Positions 1 to 6,354 are shown, counted from the stretch's first letter. The stretch: DNA of 33,711 nt from Candidatus Pacearchaeota archaeon (GCA_017608305.1 JAFCGC010000006.1:1-33711), one strand, 5' to 3'. Program-made: numbers and translations. The notes: generated by a model from the letters alone, not told the origin.

Positions 1-2
1 TG

Positions 3-86
3 AGATACAATCATTTTAAACCACATACAAGCTTAAGCAATAAAACTCCAGATGAAAGATATTATGATTTTAGTTTATTATTTTAG
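3..86 (+). CDS. Insertion-sequence transposase, C-terminal end (partial)
   Basis: The frame is open from the window edge and ends in TAG at 84-86. The last residues read RYNHFKPHTSLSNKTPDERY and then six more. This is the usual end of an integrase-core (rve, DDE) transposase of the IS3/IS481 kind, where a YN..RPH.SL..KTP.E.Y pattern closes the catalytic domain. Only about 27 residues are in the window, so the family, the catalytic triad and intactness cannot be judged. The IS end should lie just after the stop, near the 90-103 palindrome, because a recombinase gene on the other strand is cut off there. Confidence 0.75.
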   Translation, partial: RYNHFKPHTSLSNKTPDERYYDFSLLF

Positions 87-89
87 GGG

Positions 90-103
90 GTGACATATGT
101 CAC
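90..103. repeat. 14-bp perfect palindrome at the IS/xer junction
   Basis: GTGACATATGTCAC is its own reverse complement. It lies 3 bp after the transposase stop codon and exactly where the recombinase frame on the minus strand runs into a stop (TGA, 102-100). It is probably part of the terminal repeat of the insertion sequence. The other end of the element is outside the window, so the matching inverted repeat and any target duplication cannot be checked. Confidence 0.55.
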
Positions 104-228
104 GTGGGAGCACAGTCTTCTACAAATTCCAAGTATTTTTTAACATGATTGAGATATCCTTTGATAGTTTCTTTTGAATAATTCTTAAGCTGAAGGTTTT
201 CCTCTAATTTTTTTAATAAACCATTCAT
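100..228 (-). pseudogene. XerA-like tyrosine recombinase, N-terminal fragment cut by the IS
   Basis: A 42-codon frame starts with ATG at 228. It encodes MNGLLKKLEENLQLKNYSKE and then TIKGYLNHVKKYLEFV. This is the start of the SAM-like core-binding domain of archaeal Xer/integrase recombinases (family pattern: LL..LE..L.LR.YS..TI..Y...V..FL.F). Full-length archaeal XerA proteins are near 280 residues. Here the match stops after about 37 residues and a stop follows inside the IS end, so the catalytic RHRY half is absent from this side. A TATA-like stretch at 243-258 keeps a plausible promoter. Whether the rest survives beyond the IS, or a second intact copy exists, cannot be seen. Confidence 0.75.
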
Positions 229-326
229 ACTTAACAAATTACTTTAAAATATATAAAGGTTACTATACCATCTTTAAGGGATAGTAATAGGAATTAATTT
301 AGATTTTCCAAGTAGTTCAACGAAAT

Positions 327-439
327 TTCTAATTCTCCTAAAATTACAAGTAAAACAAAATAGCTAAAATCTCTCTCAGCCATCCCCCGACCACCCACCC
401 CAGATAGGAGGTGCGCGCTGGTTTTATCGAAGATAAAAC
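327..439 (-). repeat. Diverged inverted copy of the 1862-1979 element
   Basis: Read on the minus strand, this stretch has, in order, TTTTATCTTCGATAAAAC, GCGCACCTC, GGGATGGC, GAGAGATTTTAG (375-364) and GGAGAATTAGAAA (339-327). The same blocks occur in the same order on the plus strand at 1862-1979. The two copies face each other around the gene at 547-1776. Sequence between the blocks has diverged, so this is an old or rapidly changing element. Confidence 0.65.
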
Positions 440-464
440 AGATAGTCTGAAACTTCGTTTCAGA
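421..464. other. Two adjacent 8-bp hairpins with 3-nt loops
   Basis: GTTTTATC-GAA-GATAAAAC (421-439) and TCTGAAAC-TTC-GTTTCAGA (446-464) are perfect inverted repeats separated by 6 bases. The loops, GAA and TTC, are complementary to each other. They lie 83 bp upstream of the gene at 547 and next to the left repeat copy. They may belong to that element or to the leader RNA of the gene; nothing decides between the two. Confidence 0.6.
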
Positions 465-546
465 ATTTATTTAGAAATAATCTTTTTTCCGCCACCCAAA
501 CAATAACTATTTAAGATACAAATATTTTATTTAAGAAAGTGAGAAA

Positions 547-1776
547 ATGATTGACAAAAATTTAATCAACTATATCAGCCAAAATATTAATGGAGGTTTT
601 AATATCCAATCAATTCAAAATACCTTAATCAAACGAGGGTATCCTACCAGAAATGTTTATGATACAATTAATTATGTTACAGGAACTAATCCAAACACTC
701 CACAAAAATCTCAATCTCAAAAATCTGGTAAAAAAATTTGGTTATTCATAGGAATACCTATAGGAATTCTTATTGTGGGGTTGTTAATTTTTTTATTTAT
801 GGGTTCTTCAAAAACAATTTCAGAAAATGAATTTTCTCAAGGAATAAATTTTGAGTTAAAAGAAAATAAAGAAGTAAAATTTATTCTTGATGAAGAAGAG
901 CATACTATAAAAATTAATTCTGTTAGTGGTGACACAGTAAATTTGATTATTCAAAGCAATCCCCTCCAAATCGATATTAAAATCGGAGAAGAAAAAAAAT
1001 TTGATTTAGATGACGATGGTTTTTATGATCTTAAAATTAAGTTAAAAGATATAAAACAAGGAATTCCAGAATTATACATAAAAAAAATTCATGAAAGAAT
1101 ATGCACTGAAAATTGGAATTGTGAAGATTGGAGTTCTTGTTCTGAACAAGAAAGTCAAACAAGAACTTGTACGGATTTGAATTCTTGTGGTACAATCAAA
1201 GAAAAACCTACCTCAACTCAAAGCTGTACTTATGTTGAAAATTGTGTTGAGGATTGGGATTGTGAGAATTGGAGTTCATGTGTAAACGAAAGTCAAGTAA
1301 GAGTATGTACTGATTTGAATTCTTGTGGTACAATTGAAAACAAATCTAATGAACAACAAGAGTGTGAAAATGTTGATGAATGTTTGATAGATGAAGACTG
1401 TAATGATGGGGATTTTTCTACAAAAGAGGTTTGTAGTGGAACTCCAAAAAAATGTTCACATAGTACAATGACGGAATGTATAACTGGAGATAATTACTGC
1501 CCAACAAATTGTGATTATTCAACAGATGAAGATTGTGAGTTGACAGATTCCATAAAAATTGAATGTGGAGAGAATATTTGGTGTTATCATGATAAGGTTG
1601 TGGAAACAAATGATTACACTTTGTGTTTCAATATAAATAATTATTGGAATGATGAGGATCAAGGAGTTGTGGGGTCTTGTATAGAATCTATTGCTAGAAA
1701 TCTTGATGACTGTTCCCTTTGTGAATATATTGTCAAACAGGATATCCATAATTCATGCGTACGAGATTTTTGTTAA
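547..1776 (+). CDS. Cys-rich surface protein with one membrane helix and two TSP1-like repeats
   Basis: 409 residues. Residues 1-45 form a short helical N-terminal module (LINYI.QNI..G...Q.I...LI.RGYP) of a type seen at the start of many DPANN membrane proteins. One membrane helix follows (about 64-86), then a beta-rich segment (about 95-180). Next come two thrombospondin-type-1-like repeats (about 186-228 and 233-274) with the motifs CE(D/N)WSSC and R.CTDLNSCGTI, then a Cys-rich tail. With the helix near the N terminus, most of the chain should be outside the cell. The paired cysteines suggest disulfides. A TATA-like AT stretch lies about 25 nt upstream. The gene sits between two inverted repeat copies (327-439 and 1862-1979). 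The role is unknown; adhesion or cell contact is a guess from the TSP1-like repeats. Confidence 0.85.
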   Translation: MIDKNLINYISQNINGGFNIQSIQNTLIKRGYPTRNVYDTINYVTGTNPNTPQKSQSQKSGKKIWLFIGIPIGILIVGLLIFLFMGSSKTISENEFSQGINFELKENKEVKFILDEEEHTIKINSVSGDTVNLIIQSNPLQIDIKIGEEKKFDLDDDGFYDLKIKLKDIKQGIPELYIKKIHERICTENWNCEDWSSCSEQESQTRTCTDLNSCGTIKEKPTSTQSCTYVENCVEDWDCENWSSCVNESQVRVCTDLNSCGTIENKSNEQQECENVDECLIDEDCNDGDFSTKEVCSGTPKKCSHSTMTECITGDNYCPTNCDYSTDEDCELTDSIKIECGENIWCYHDKVVETNDYTLCFNINNYWNDEDQGVVGSCIESIARNLDDCSLCEYIVKQDIHNSCVRDFC

Positions 1777-1861
1777 ATCCTTTTTTAATGTCGAATAAGA
1801 ATAATTTTTTAAAAACAATATATGTATAATCGCAGTCTTTTTAATTAAAAGGGATGTTAAA

Positions 1862-1979
1862 TTTTATCTCCCCTAAAAAAGAAGCAAAAAAGGGGCGCAC
1901 ACCTCAAATTTAATGGGATGGCAAAAAGCCCACCTGAACTAAGAGAGATTTTAGAAATATAATAACGGAGAATTAGAAA
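1862..1979 (+). repeat. Repeat element, right-hand inverted copy
   Basis: This carries the blocks TTTTATCT, GCGCACACCTC, GGGATGGC, GAGAGATTTTAG (1943-1954) and GGAGAATTAGAAA (1967-1979). They match the minus strand of 327-439 in the same order. It runs directly into the GC-richer repeat that starts near 1984. Open frames across it (1857-2147 minus, 1981-2310 plus) have no recognisable protein character and are not called as genes. Confidence 0.65.
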
Positions 1980-1983
1980 CTTG

Positions 1984-2260
1984 CTCCGTTTCACTTCGCA
2001 CCACTCTGCGTCCTCACCTTTGGCTCGGGTCGTTGAACAGGGCTTAAACAGAATTTTCCTCAGCTCGGAAAATTCCCAAATTTTTTCTTTCAGAAAAAAC
2101 TCTCGAATGTTCAAAATTTTTTCAGCTCTGAATTTTCCGCTCGTCATTTCGCTTCGCTACATTCCAGAGGTCAAATTCGAGGAAAAAATTTATCACTTCG
2201 AGCCTTCGCAATGCTTAGGTCTTTTAAGCCCGATGTTATGTCTAATTCTGCCACCTAGCA
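1984..2260 (+). repeat. GC-richer repeat element, copy 1 (cassette-like left flank)
   Basis: This intergenic block is richer in G and C than its surroundings, with many CTCG and TTCGC words. It shares with copy 2 (2635-2820), in the same orientation, GGCTCGGG followed by ..TT(A/G)ACAGG....TTAAAC, and the terminal CCCGATGTTAT (2229-2239). It ends with TCTGCCACCTAGCA (2247-2260), whose reverse complement recurs with one change right after the next gene (2635-2648). The gene at 2307-2633 is therefore framed both by a direct pair and by a short inverted pair. I see no coding potential in it. Confidence 0.6.
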
Positions 2261-2306
2261 AGTCCATTCTGATACATTTTAATAGAAGTAAAATAACTAA
2301 GTATAT

Positions 2307-2633
2307 ATGAATTGGAGAGAATTTTTTAAACTAACTATTGGAAAAGTTATCTTGCTCATAATTCTTTTTGGATTTTTTTCAGTTTTTCTTGGAAATCCAT
2401 ATGTATTTTCATTATGTGATCCTTGTGGATGCTATAACTCGTGGGGTTACCCCGTACACTTTGCAGAAGAAACAGCCATTGGAGCAAATATTCTCGATAC
2501 CAACACATTACCATTTGATTGCGGCACAAGAGTAACAAATTGGAATATTCCCATGTTACTTGTAGATTTCATGTTCTGGTACATTATTTCCGCAATAATA
2601 AGCTTGGCTGTGAATAAAATTAGAAAAAAATAG
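2307..2633 (+). CDS. Small membrane protein between two repeat copies
   Basis: 108 residues with two hydrophobic helices, about 9-30 and 83-101. The loop between them holds several cysteines (CDPCGC near 37-42 and DCGT near 71-74), a pattern that could bind metal or form disulfides outside the membrane. No family is recognised. A TATA-like TAAGTATATA lies immediately before the ATG, too close to act as its own promoter, so the true start or promoter is uncertain. The stop is followed after one base by a short inverted repeat and the second GC-richer repeat copy. Gene plus repeat looks like one movable unit. Confidence 0.65.
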   Translation: MNWREFFKLTIGKVILLIILFGFFSVFLGNPYVFSLCDPCGCYNSWGYPVHFAEETAIGANILDTNTLPFDCGTRVTNWNIPMLLVDFMFWYIISAIISLAVNKIRKK

Positions 2634-2634
2634 G

Positions 2635-2820
2635 TGCTTGGTGGCAGAACTCAAAATTCTTACGGATTTTGCCCCGCTGCGCTCTCGCCCATCGGCTCGG
2701 GGCAATTAACAGGAATTTAACGGTTCCGAAACCTTGCAGGCTCCGTCCAAATTTGATTTTCCAGCTCGTTTCACTCGCGGGAGAAATTAACTTTCCTTAA
2801 TCCCGATGTTATTTACTTTT
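2635..2820 (+). repeat. GC-richer repeat element, copy 2 (cassette-like right flank)
   Basis: It begins with TGCTTGGTGGCAGA (2635-2648), inverted to the end of copy 1. It contains an 8-bp perfect stem TTGCCCCG/CGGGGCAA (2669-2676 with 2698-2705), then AATTAACAGGAATTTAAC, and ends in CCCGATGTTAT before a T-rich run. The shared blocks with copy 1 are in direct orientation. The size and end motif recall integron attC sites, but the two outer boxes do not pair convincingly. Confidence 0.6.
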
Positions 2821-2823
2821 TAA

Positions 2824-3087
2824 TTATATTGTGCAAGGAGTATTTAGAGCTTCTCTATATCTTAAAGTTGCTTCATGATTATATATTTTAATTATCTCTC
2901 CACAGTTTTTACACTGATAAATATCGTTGGTAATATCACTTCTACTCTCATTTTCTGTCCATAAATAGGTTGTGTTTGGATGTCCTGCTTTTTTACATTC
3001 TTCATGTTCTTTTGCAATTTCTTCACAAACTTTTTTTATTTTAGCAGGATTATCTAATAATTCAATTATTTTTTTATTTAAATCCAT
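2824..3087 (-). CDS. Small protein with Cys/His zinc-binding pattern
   Basis: 87 residues from the ATG at 3087; a longer form would need a TTG at 3108 and is less likely. The chain starts with an amphipathic helix (MDLNKKIIELLDNPAKIKK), then EEHEECKKAGH, then YQCKNCGEIIKIYNH. The CxxC, with the preceding C and two His residues, suggests one structural zinc site. No named family is recognised. It is the most downstream of the minus-strand genes here and shares no overlap with cbf5. Confidence 0.7.
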   Translation of the reverse strand: MDLNKKIIELLDNPAKIKKVCEEIAKEHEECKKAGHPNTTYLWTENESRSDITNDIYQCKNCGEIIKIYNHEATLRYREALNTPCTI

Positions 3088-3121
3088 ATAAACAAAAAGA
3101 ATTCCCAATTTATATTAATTT

Positions 3122-3994
3122 CTATACAGGCTGCAAAGTAAACTCACTCTTTGCAAATATCTTGATAGTGTTAATTACTTTAAATATTCCTATAAATTGT
3201 TTACCAGAAAACACAGCAATTTTTGTACCTGTTTCAAATTTATATTTCTCTTTACTTTGGCCAAGCTTGGACGAAGTAGCTAGAGGCTTTGCCTCTTGTC
3301 TTAGATCTTTATCATAAATTGGTTGGCCATGAAGAATTCTGTCAACAGAATCTTTTTTAATCTGAACTTCAGGAAAAATTTTCTTAATAGCTTTTTCAGC
3401 AGGAGTAATTAAATCTTGAATTTTATCCTTTTTAATTGCTTCATCTAACTGATACAGTGTATAGCTTTCAATTTCATCAAAAATTCCTGCGCGAGTTCTT
3501 CTAAGTTCCAACATATGTGCCCCAACACCCAATTCTTGACCTAAATCATGAATTAATTTTCTAATATAAGTCCCTCCTTGAACTGTTGTTCTAAACAAAA
3601 AATCTTTATTATCAACTTCTAAAATTTCAAAACTCTTAATTTCTCTTTGCCTTTCAGCCCTTTTAACACGGGATTTTACAGGAGGAAGTTGAGTTATTAT
3701 TCCTTTAAATTTTTTCTTGATAATCTCTTCAACTTTCTTTTGATCTACTTGTTCATGAAACCTCATTATTCCAACATATTCTTTATCGTGCCCAAGAAAA
3801 AATCCAGTGAGTTTGCATGCTCTATTAAGTGCAATAGGTAATACTCCTGTGACTTTTGGATCTAATGTTCCAAAATGAGATGTTTTTCTCAAACCTAGTT
3901 TTTTTCTCACATGATCTGAAACAGTAAAACTAGTCGGCCCACGAGGTTTATCTATATTTATTACACCGAATTCTGTGGGTTTTTTTTCAATCAT
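3122..3994 (-). CDS. cbf5: tRNA/rRNA pseudouridine synthase Cbf5 (TruB family)
   Basis: 290 residues. Residues 1-180 form the TruB catalytic domain. INIDKPRGPTS (about 13-23) and HFGTLDPKVTGVLPI (about 40-54) carry the catalytic Asp45, and QGGTYIRKLIHDLG is the conserved later motif. The last about 80 residues are a PUA domain (FETGTKIAVFSGKQFIGIF). In archaea this enzyme is the catalytic subunit of H/ACA guide RNPs and can also make tRNA pseudouridine 55. Residues about 232-242 (RQEAKPLATSS) are an in-frame copy of a short palindromic repeat also present in the eL31 gene; they lie at the entry to the PUA domain where family members have no such segment. The start overlaps the end of the upstream alkylation-repair-like gene by 4 bp (ATGA), which implies coupled translation. 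Confidence 0.95.
   Translation of the reverse strand: MIEKKPTEFGVINIDKPRGPTSFTVSDHVRKKLGLRKTSHFGTLDPKVTGVLPIALNRACKLTGFFLGHDKEYVGIMRFHEQVDQKKVEEIIKKKFKGIITQLPPVKSRVKRAERQREIKSFEILEVDNKDFLFRTTVQGGTYIRKLIHDLGQELGVGAHMLELRRTRAGIFDEIESYTLYQLDEAIKKDKIQDLITPAEKAIKKIFPEVQIKKDSVDRILHGQPIYDKDLRQEAKPLATSSKLGQSKEKYKFETGTKIAVFSGKQFIGIFKVINTIKIFAKSEFTLQPV
3269..3301 (-). repeat. In-frame palindromic element, copy 1 (inside cbf5)
   Basis: On the minus strand this 33-bp core reads as codons for RQEAKPLATSS. It matches 4948-4980 at 27 of 33 bases, with identical codons AGA CAA GAG, CCT CTA GCT and TCG, some of them uncommon in this AT-rich sequence. It holds the hairpin AGAGGC-TTT-GCCTCT on the plus strand. 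Identity at base level in two unrelated proteins points to an inserted DNA element and not to shared protein ancestry. Confidence 0.7.
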
Positions 3995-4692
3995 ATTTCC
4001 TCCTTCAAATACTTCTTTCTTAATTCTTCAGGAAACCTTTCAATAGAATATCTTAACATGGTTCTTGGCATGTTTTTATAATGTTTTTTTAGGAACTTTT
4101 CTTCAACATCTTGATCTTTTTTACCAATTTCTCTTAACATCCACCCAACAGCTTTGTGAATAAGATCATGTTTATCATTAAGAAGAATCTCAGAAATCCT
4201 TAATGCATCTTTAAATTCTTCATCCTTAATATACCAAAAACATGAAAGAACTGAAATTCTCTTCTCCCATAAGTCTTTTGATTCAGCTAGCTCATATATT
4301 TTATCTTTCTTTTTATCTTCTAAAAAGGCTCCAACAATTTTATGTGCAGTTAAATCTACTAAGTCCCAGTTATTGATGTTTCTTGTGTTTTTTAAGTAAA
4401 AATTAAAAATATCTCCTTTGCCTTTTTCATCACTATTCTTAAATTTGTCAACTAAAATTAATAGTCCCACAAGCCTATGTTCATGAACCTTACTGTCTAG
4501 TAGTTTTTGAATATGTGGGAGATTAAGTCCTGTGTATTTTTTTGCAATTCCTCTTTGTACAGGAACTTTTATTCCTGAAAAAACATCTCCTTCGCCATAT
4601 TCTCCTTTTCCTGTTTTGAAAAAACGCTGAAGCAACACAGCTTGTTTTGGATTTCTTGCTTCTTGAAGTTCTTTTATTAGATTAGATAGCAT
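3991..4692 (-). CDS. AlkD-like HEAT-repeat DNA alkylation repair protein
   Basis: 233 residues, close to the usual AlkD length. The chain is all helical HEAT-like repeats with the family motifs NNWDLVDLTAHKIVG, SVLSCFWYIK, HDLIHKAVGWMLREIGKKD and MPRTMLRYSIERFP. In characterised AlkD proteins, Trp and Asp residues of the NNWDLVD and VGWMLRE segments line the DNA groove and allow excision of N3- and N7-alkylated purines without base flipping; those residues are present here. The activity is inferred from the family. The stop overlaps the cbf5 start by 4 bp, so the two genes form a unit. Confidence 0.9.
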   Translation of the reverse strand: MLSNLIKELQEARNPKQAVLLQRFFKTGKGEYGEGDVFSGIKVPVQRGIAKKYTGLNLPHIQKLLDSKVHEHRLVGLLILVDKFKNSDEKGKGDIFNFYLKNTRNINNWDLVDLTAHKIVGAFLEDKKKDKIYELAESKDLWEKRISVLSCFWYIKDEEFKDALRISEILLNDKHDLIHKAVGWMLREIGKKDQDVEEKFLKKHYKNMPRTMLRYSIERFPEELRKKYLKEEI

Positions 4693-4722
4693 ATAAATTT
4701 AAGAAATATTTAGTATAAAAAC

Positions 4723-5382
4723 TTATTTAGCCAAAGCCTTACGCTGTTGTCTTTTAGGTTGTTTCATGCTTGGTTGTTTTTGTTTTTTCATTTGCTTTGC
4801 TTGAACTTCTGCTATTTTTTGAGCAGCTTCTGCCCCTGCTTTTGCTTTTTCCTTTTCAGTAGTTTTTCTCTCTTCCTCTTTTTTCTGTTCTTCAGGAGTT
4901 TTTGGCTTTTCTTCAGGTTTTGTTTCGCCTTCTTTAGCTTGGCTTTCAGACGAGCTAGCTAGAGGTTTATCCTCTTGTCTTGCTTTTTCCATTAAAGTTT
5001 TCTTTTTTTCTACTGTTTTTAATGCTGCAGCTTCAACTTTTTCTGCTCTAAGTTTTTTGAATTTTAACTTATCTGGAAAATCTACTAAATTTACTTTTAC
5101 AATCCCATTAATATCTTTTATAGCTTTAACTTTAATTTTATGTGGAGGATTTTTTATTCCTCTTGCCCACATAAATTCATTAAGATATTTATCAAGTTTT
5201 ATTTTATTTAAATCCCTATCATAAATTTTCATATGTTTAGCTAAAAATTCTTTAATTGACTTTACTGCTTTTGGAGTTTTTTTGTATCTTACAGCTTTTT
5301 TAAATTTCTTTCTAAGAGGAATAACATATTCTCTTTCAATATCTTGATCTTTAGGTTGAATTTTTGGTTTTTTATCTGCCAT
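4723..5382 (-). CDS. rpl31e: Large-subunit ribosomal protein eL31 with a long charged tail
   Basis: 219 residues. About residues 16-105 match eL31: REYVIPLRKKFKKAVRYKKTPKAV, then YLNEFMWARGIKNPPHKIKV. Archaeal eL31 is normally 80-95 residues. Here a tail of about 110 residues follows, rich in Lys, Glu, Ala and Gln, surely disordered or coiled. The tail contains the in-frame palindromic element (residues 135-145, RQEDKPLASSS). A long basic and acidic tail on a ribosomal surface protein could contact rRNA or exit-tunnel factors, but this is speculation. It lies 48 bp downstream of the eL39 gene, with a strong inverted repeat (5411-5429) in the gap. Confidence 0.9.
   Translation of the reverse strand: MADKKPKIQPKDQDIEREYVIPLRKKFKKAVRYKKTPKAVKSIKEFLAKHMKIYDRDLNKIKLDKYLNEFMWARGIKNPPHKIKVKAIKDINGIVKVNLVDFPDKLKFKKLRAEKVEAAALKTVEKKKTLMEKARQEDKPLASSSESQAKEGETKPEEKPKTPEEQKKEEERKTTEKEKAKAGAEAAQKIAEVQAKQMKKQKQPSMKQPKRQQRKALAK
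4948..4980 (-). repeat. In-frame palindromic element, copy 2 (inside the eL31 gene)
   Basis: This is the second copy of the element found in cbf5 and encodes RQEDKPLASSS on the minus strand. It keeps the hairpin form (AGAGG-TTTAT-CCTCT) with a shorter stem than copy 1. Similarity extends past the core: both copies are followed by a Gln and Lys-Glu (LGQSKE and SQAKE). Confidence 0.7.
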
Positions 5383-5410
5383 TTTAGTTTATTTTAAAGT
5401 TCTGGTTTGG

Positions 5411-5429
5411 GAACCTTTTCAAAAGGTTC
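5411..5429. other. 19-bp inverted repeat between eL39 and eL31 genes
   Basis: GAACCTTTT-C-AAAAGGTTC is a perfect inverted repeat beginning 2 bp after the eL39 stop. In the transcript it would form a 7-bp stem with a 5-nt loop. Its place in the gap of a ribosomal-protein operon suggests processing, partial termination or protein binding. No T tract follows it on the minus strand, so a simple terminator is not favoured. Confidence 0.6.
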
Positions 5430-5430
5430 A

Positions 5431-5634
5431 TTATCCAAAATGTGATTTTCTTTGTTTACGTGGTTTGATGTGTAATTTAGTTCTTCTCCAAGATCTTCGA
5501 TGTCTAGTAATTGTTGATGGGTGAACTCTTTTTCCAATTCCAAATTTTTTTAATACAACCCATACAGGAGCCCATTTAGTTCTTCTTGCCTGTTTAGCAA
5601 GTTTTGTTTTTTTAGCTTGATTTTTTATTCCCAT
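5431..5634 (-). CDS. rpl39e: Large-subunit ribosomal protein eL39
   Basis: 67 residues, very basic. KTKLAKQARRTKWAPVWVVLKK is followed by TRHRRSWRRTKLH, which is the eL39 pattern (K..LAKA...N...P.W...KT....T.HP.RRHWRR.KL). The family is about 50 residues, so this copy has a somewhat longer loop (KFGIGKRVHPS) and C terminus. eL39 lines the peptide exit tunnel. The start overlaps the upstream CsrA-like gene by 10 bp, so the genes are translated as one operon with eS19. Confidence 0.9.
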   Translation of the reverse strand: MGIKNQAKKTKLAKQARRTKWAPVWVVLKKFGIGKRVHPSTITRHRRSWRRTKLHIKPRKQRKSHFG

Positions 5635-5864
5635 CTTACCTGTTCCTCTAATGTTTTTCTTTGTTTTTCAGAAAGTAATTCTCCTCTTGTTATTTCATAT
5701 CCAGGAGCACTTATAATTACAGCCATCTGTCCATTTCTAGATTTAAGGTAAGGTTTTATTCTTATAACTTCTCCACCCGTTCTATTAATCAAATATATTT
5801 CACTCTGTGGGTTAAGAGTTAAACATAAATTTCCATTTTTTTCTTTTTTCCCATGTTCATTCAT
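5625..5864 (-). CDS. Small beta-rich protein, CsrA-like
   Basis: 79 residues. The segment GEVIRIKPYLKSRNGQMAVIISAP and then GYEITRGELLSEKQRK can be laid over bacterial CsrA (G-E-x-I-x-I, the GNQ turn, an AP after the central strands, then V.IHREE and a C-terminal helix). CsrA dimers bind GGA motifs in mRNA leaders. The resemblance is short and judged by eye; the key Arg of CsrA aligns with the Arg of TRGE here. Its place between eS19 and eL39, overlapping both (4 bp and 10 bp), suggests a role tied to ribosome production or RNA binding. In other archaea this slot often holds a PDCD5-type protein, which this is not. Confidence 0.6.
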   Translation of the reverse strand: MNEHGKKEKNGNLCLTLNPQSEIYLINRTGGEVIRIKPYLKSRNGQMAVIISAPGYEITRGELLSEKQRKTLEEQVRWE

Positions 5865-6286
5865 TTTATCCCCTCCAAAAAAGATTTACCATTTTCAGTT
5901 AATTTTCTTCCGGGTTTTCTGCCTCTTACACCCTTAATTGTTTTTGCAATTTCTGTAAAACCCGCAGCATCTGTTTGCTGAAGAATTGTTCTAATTATTT
6001 TACCACCAGCTCTTTTGAATTTTTCTGGTTTATAACCTCTATTTTTTTTAGATCCATACTTTGTTCTAAGCCTATTAACTCCCACAATTTTTTTCCTATA
6101 AATTTGTTTTAAAATACTAGCAGCTCTTTTATACCAAAAATCAGGATCTTCTATTGGACGTTCTTTTGCAGGACCTGATTTAACAAATTTTACCCATTCA
6201 GGCTCCTTAAACTCTGGAATTTGTTTTAAAGCTTTAGCTAATTTTTTGTTATATTCATGAGCATCTAATTCATATATTGAGTTCAT
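5861..6286 (-). CDS. rps19e: Small-subunit ribosomal protein eS19
   Basis: 141 residues from the ATG at 6286. The start MNSIYELDAHEYNKKLAKAL fits the family start (M.SVYDVPA..LI..LA..L). The TTG at 6307 would add a poorly conserved heptapeptide. PEWVKFVKSGPAKERPIEDPDFWYKRAASILK and then YGSKKNRGYKPEKF are diagnostic eS19 segments, and the C terminus LQQTDAAGF..I.K...GRKLTENGKSFLE is also conserved. eS19 binds the head of the small subunit and is needed for 3' maturation of 16S-type rRNA. It is first in a 5'-eS19, CsrA-like, eL39, eL31-3' operon. A TTAAATAG box near 6323-6331 is a likely promoter. Confidence 0.95.
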   Translation of the reverse strand: MNSIYELDAHEYNKKLAKALKQIPEFKEPEWVKFVKSGPAKERPIEDPDFWYKRAASILKQIYRKKIVGVNRLRTKYGSKKNRGYKPEKFKRAGGKIIRTILQQTDAAGFTEIAKTIKGVRGRKPGRKLTENGKSFLEGIK

Positions 6287-6354
6287 CTTAGTCTTGCTTT
6301 TCAGCAATAGATAGCTATCAGCTATTTAACTTACAATAATTGAAGAATTTGAGT

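Noticed and set aside
1857-2310. Open frames on both strands (96 and 109 residues) in the GC-richer block
   Set aside because: They lie in repeat sequence shared with 327-439 and 2635-2820, have no protein-like pattern, and overlap each other.
4747-4962. Phe-rich 71-residue plus-strand frame
   Set aside because: It is the shadow of the Lys/Glu-rich tail of eL31.
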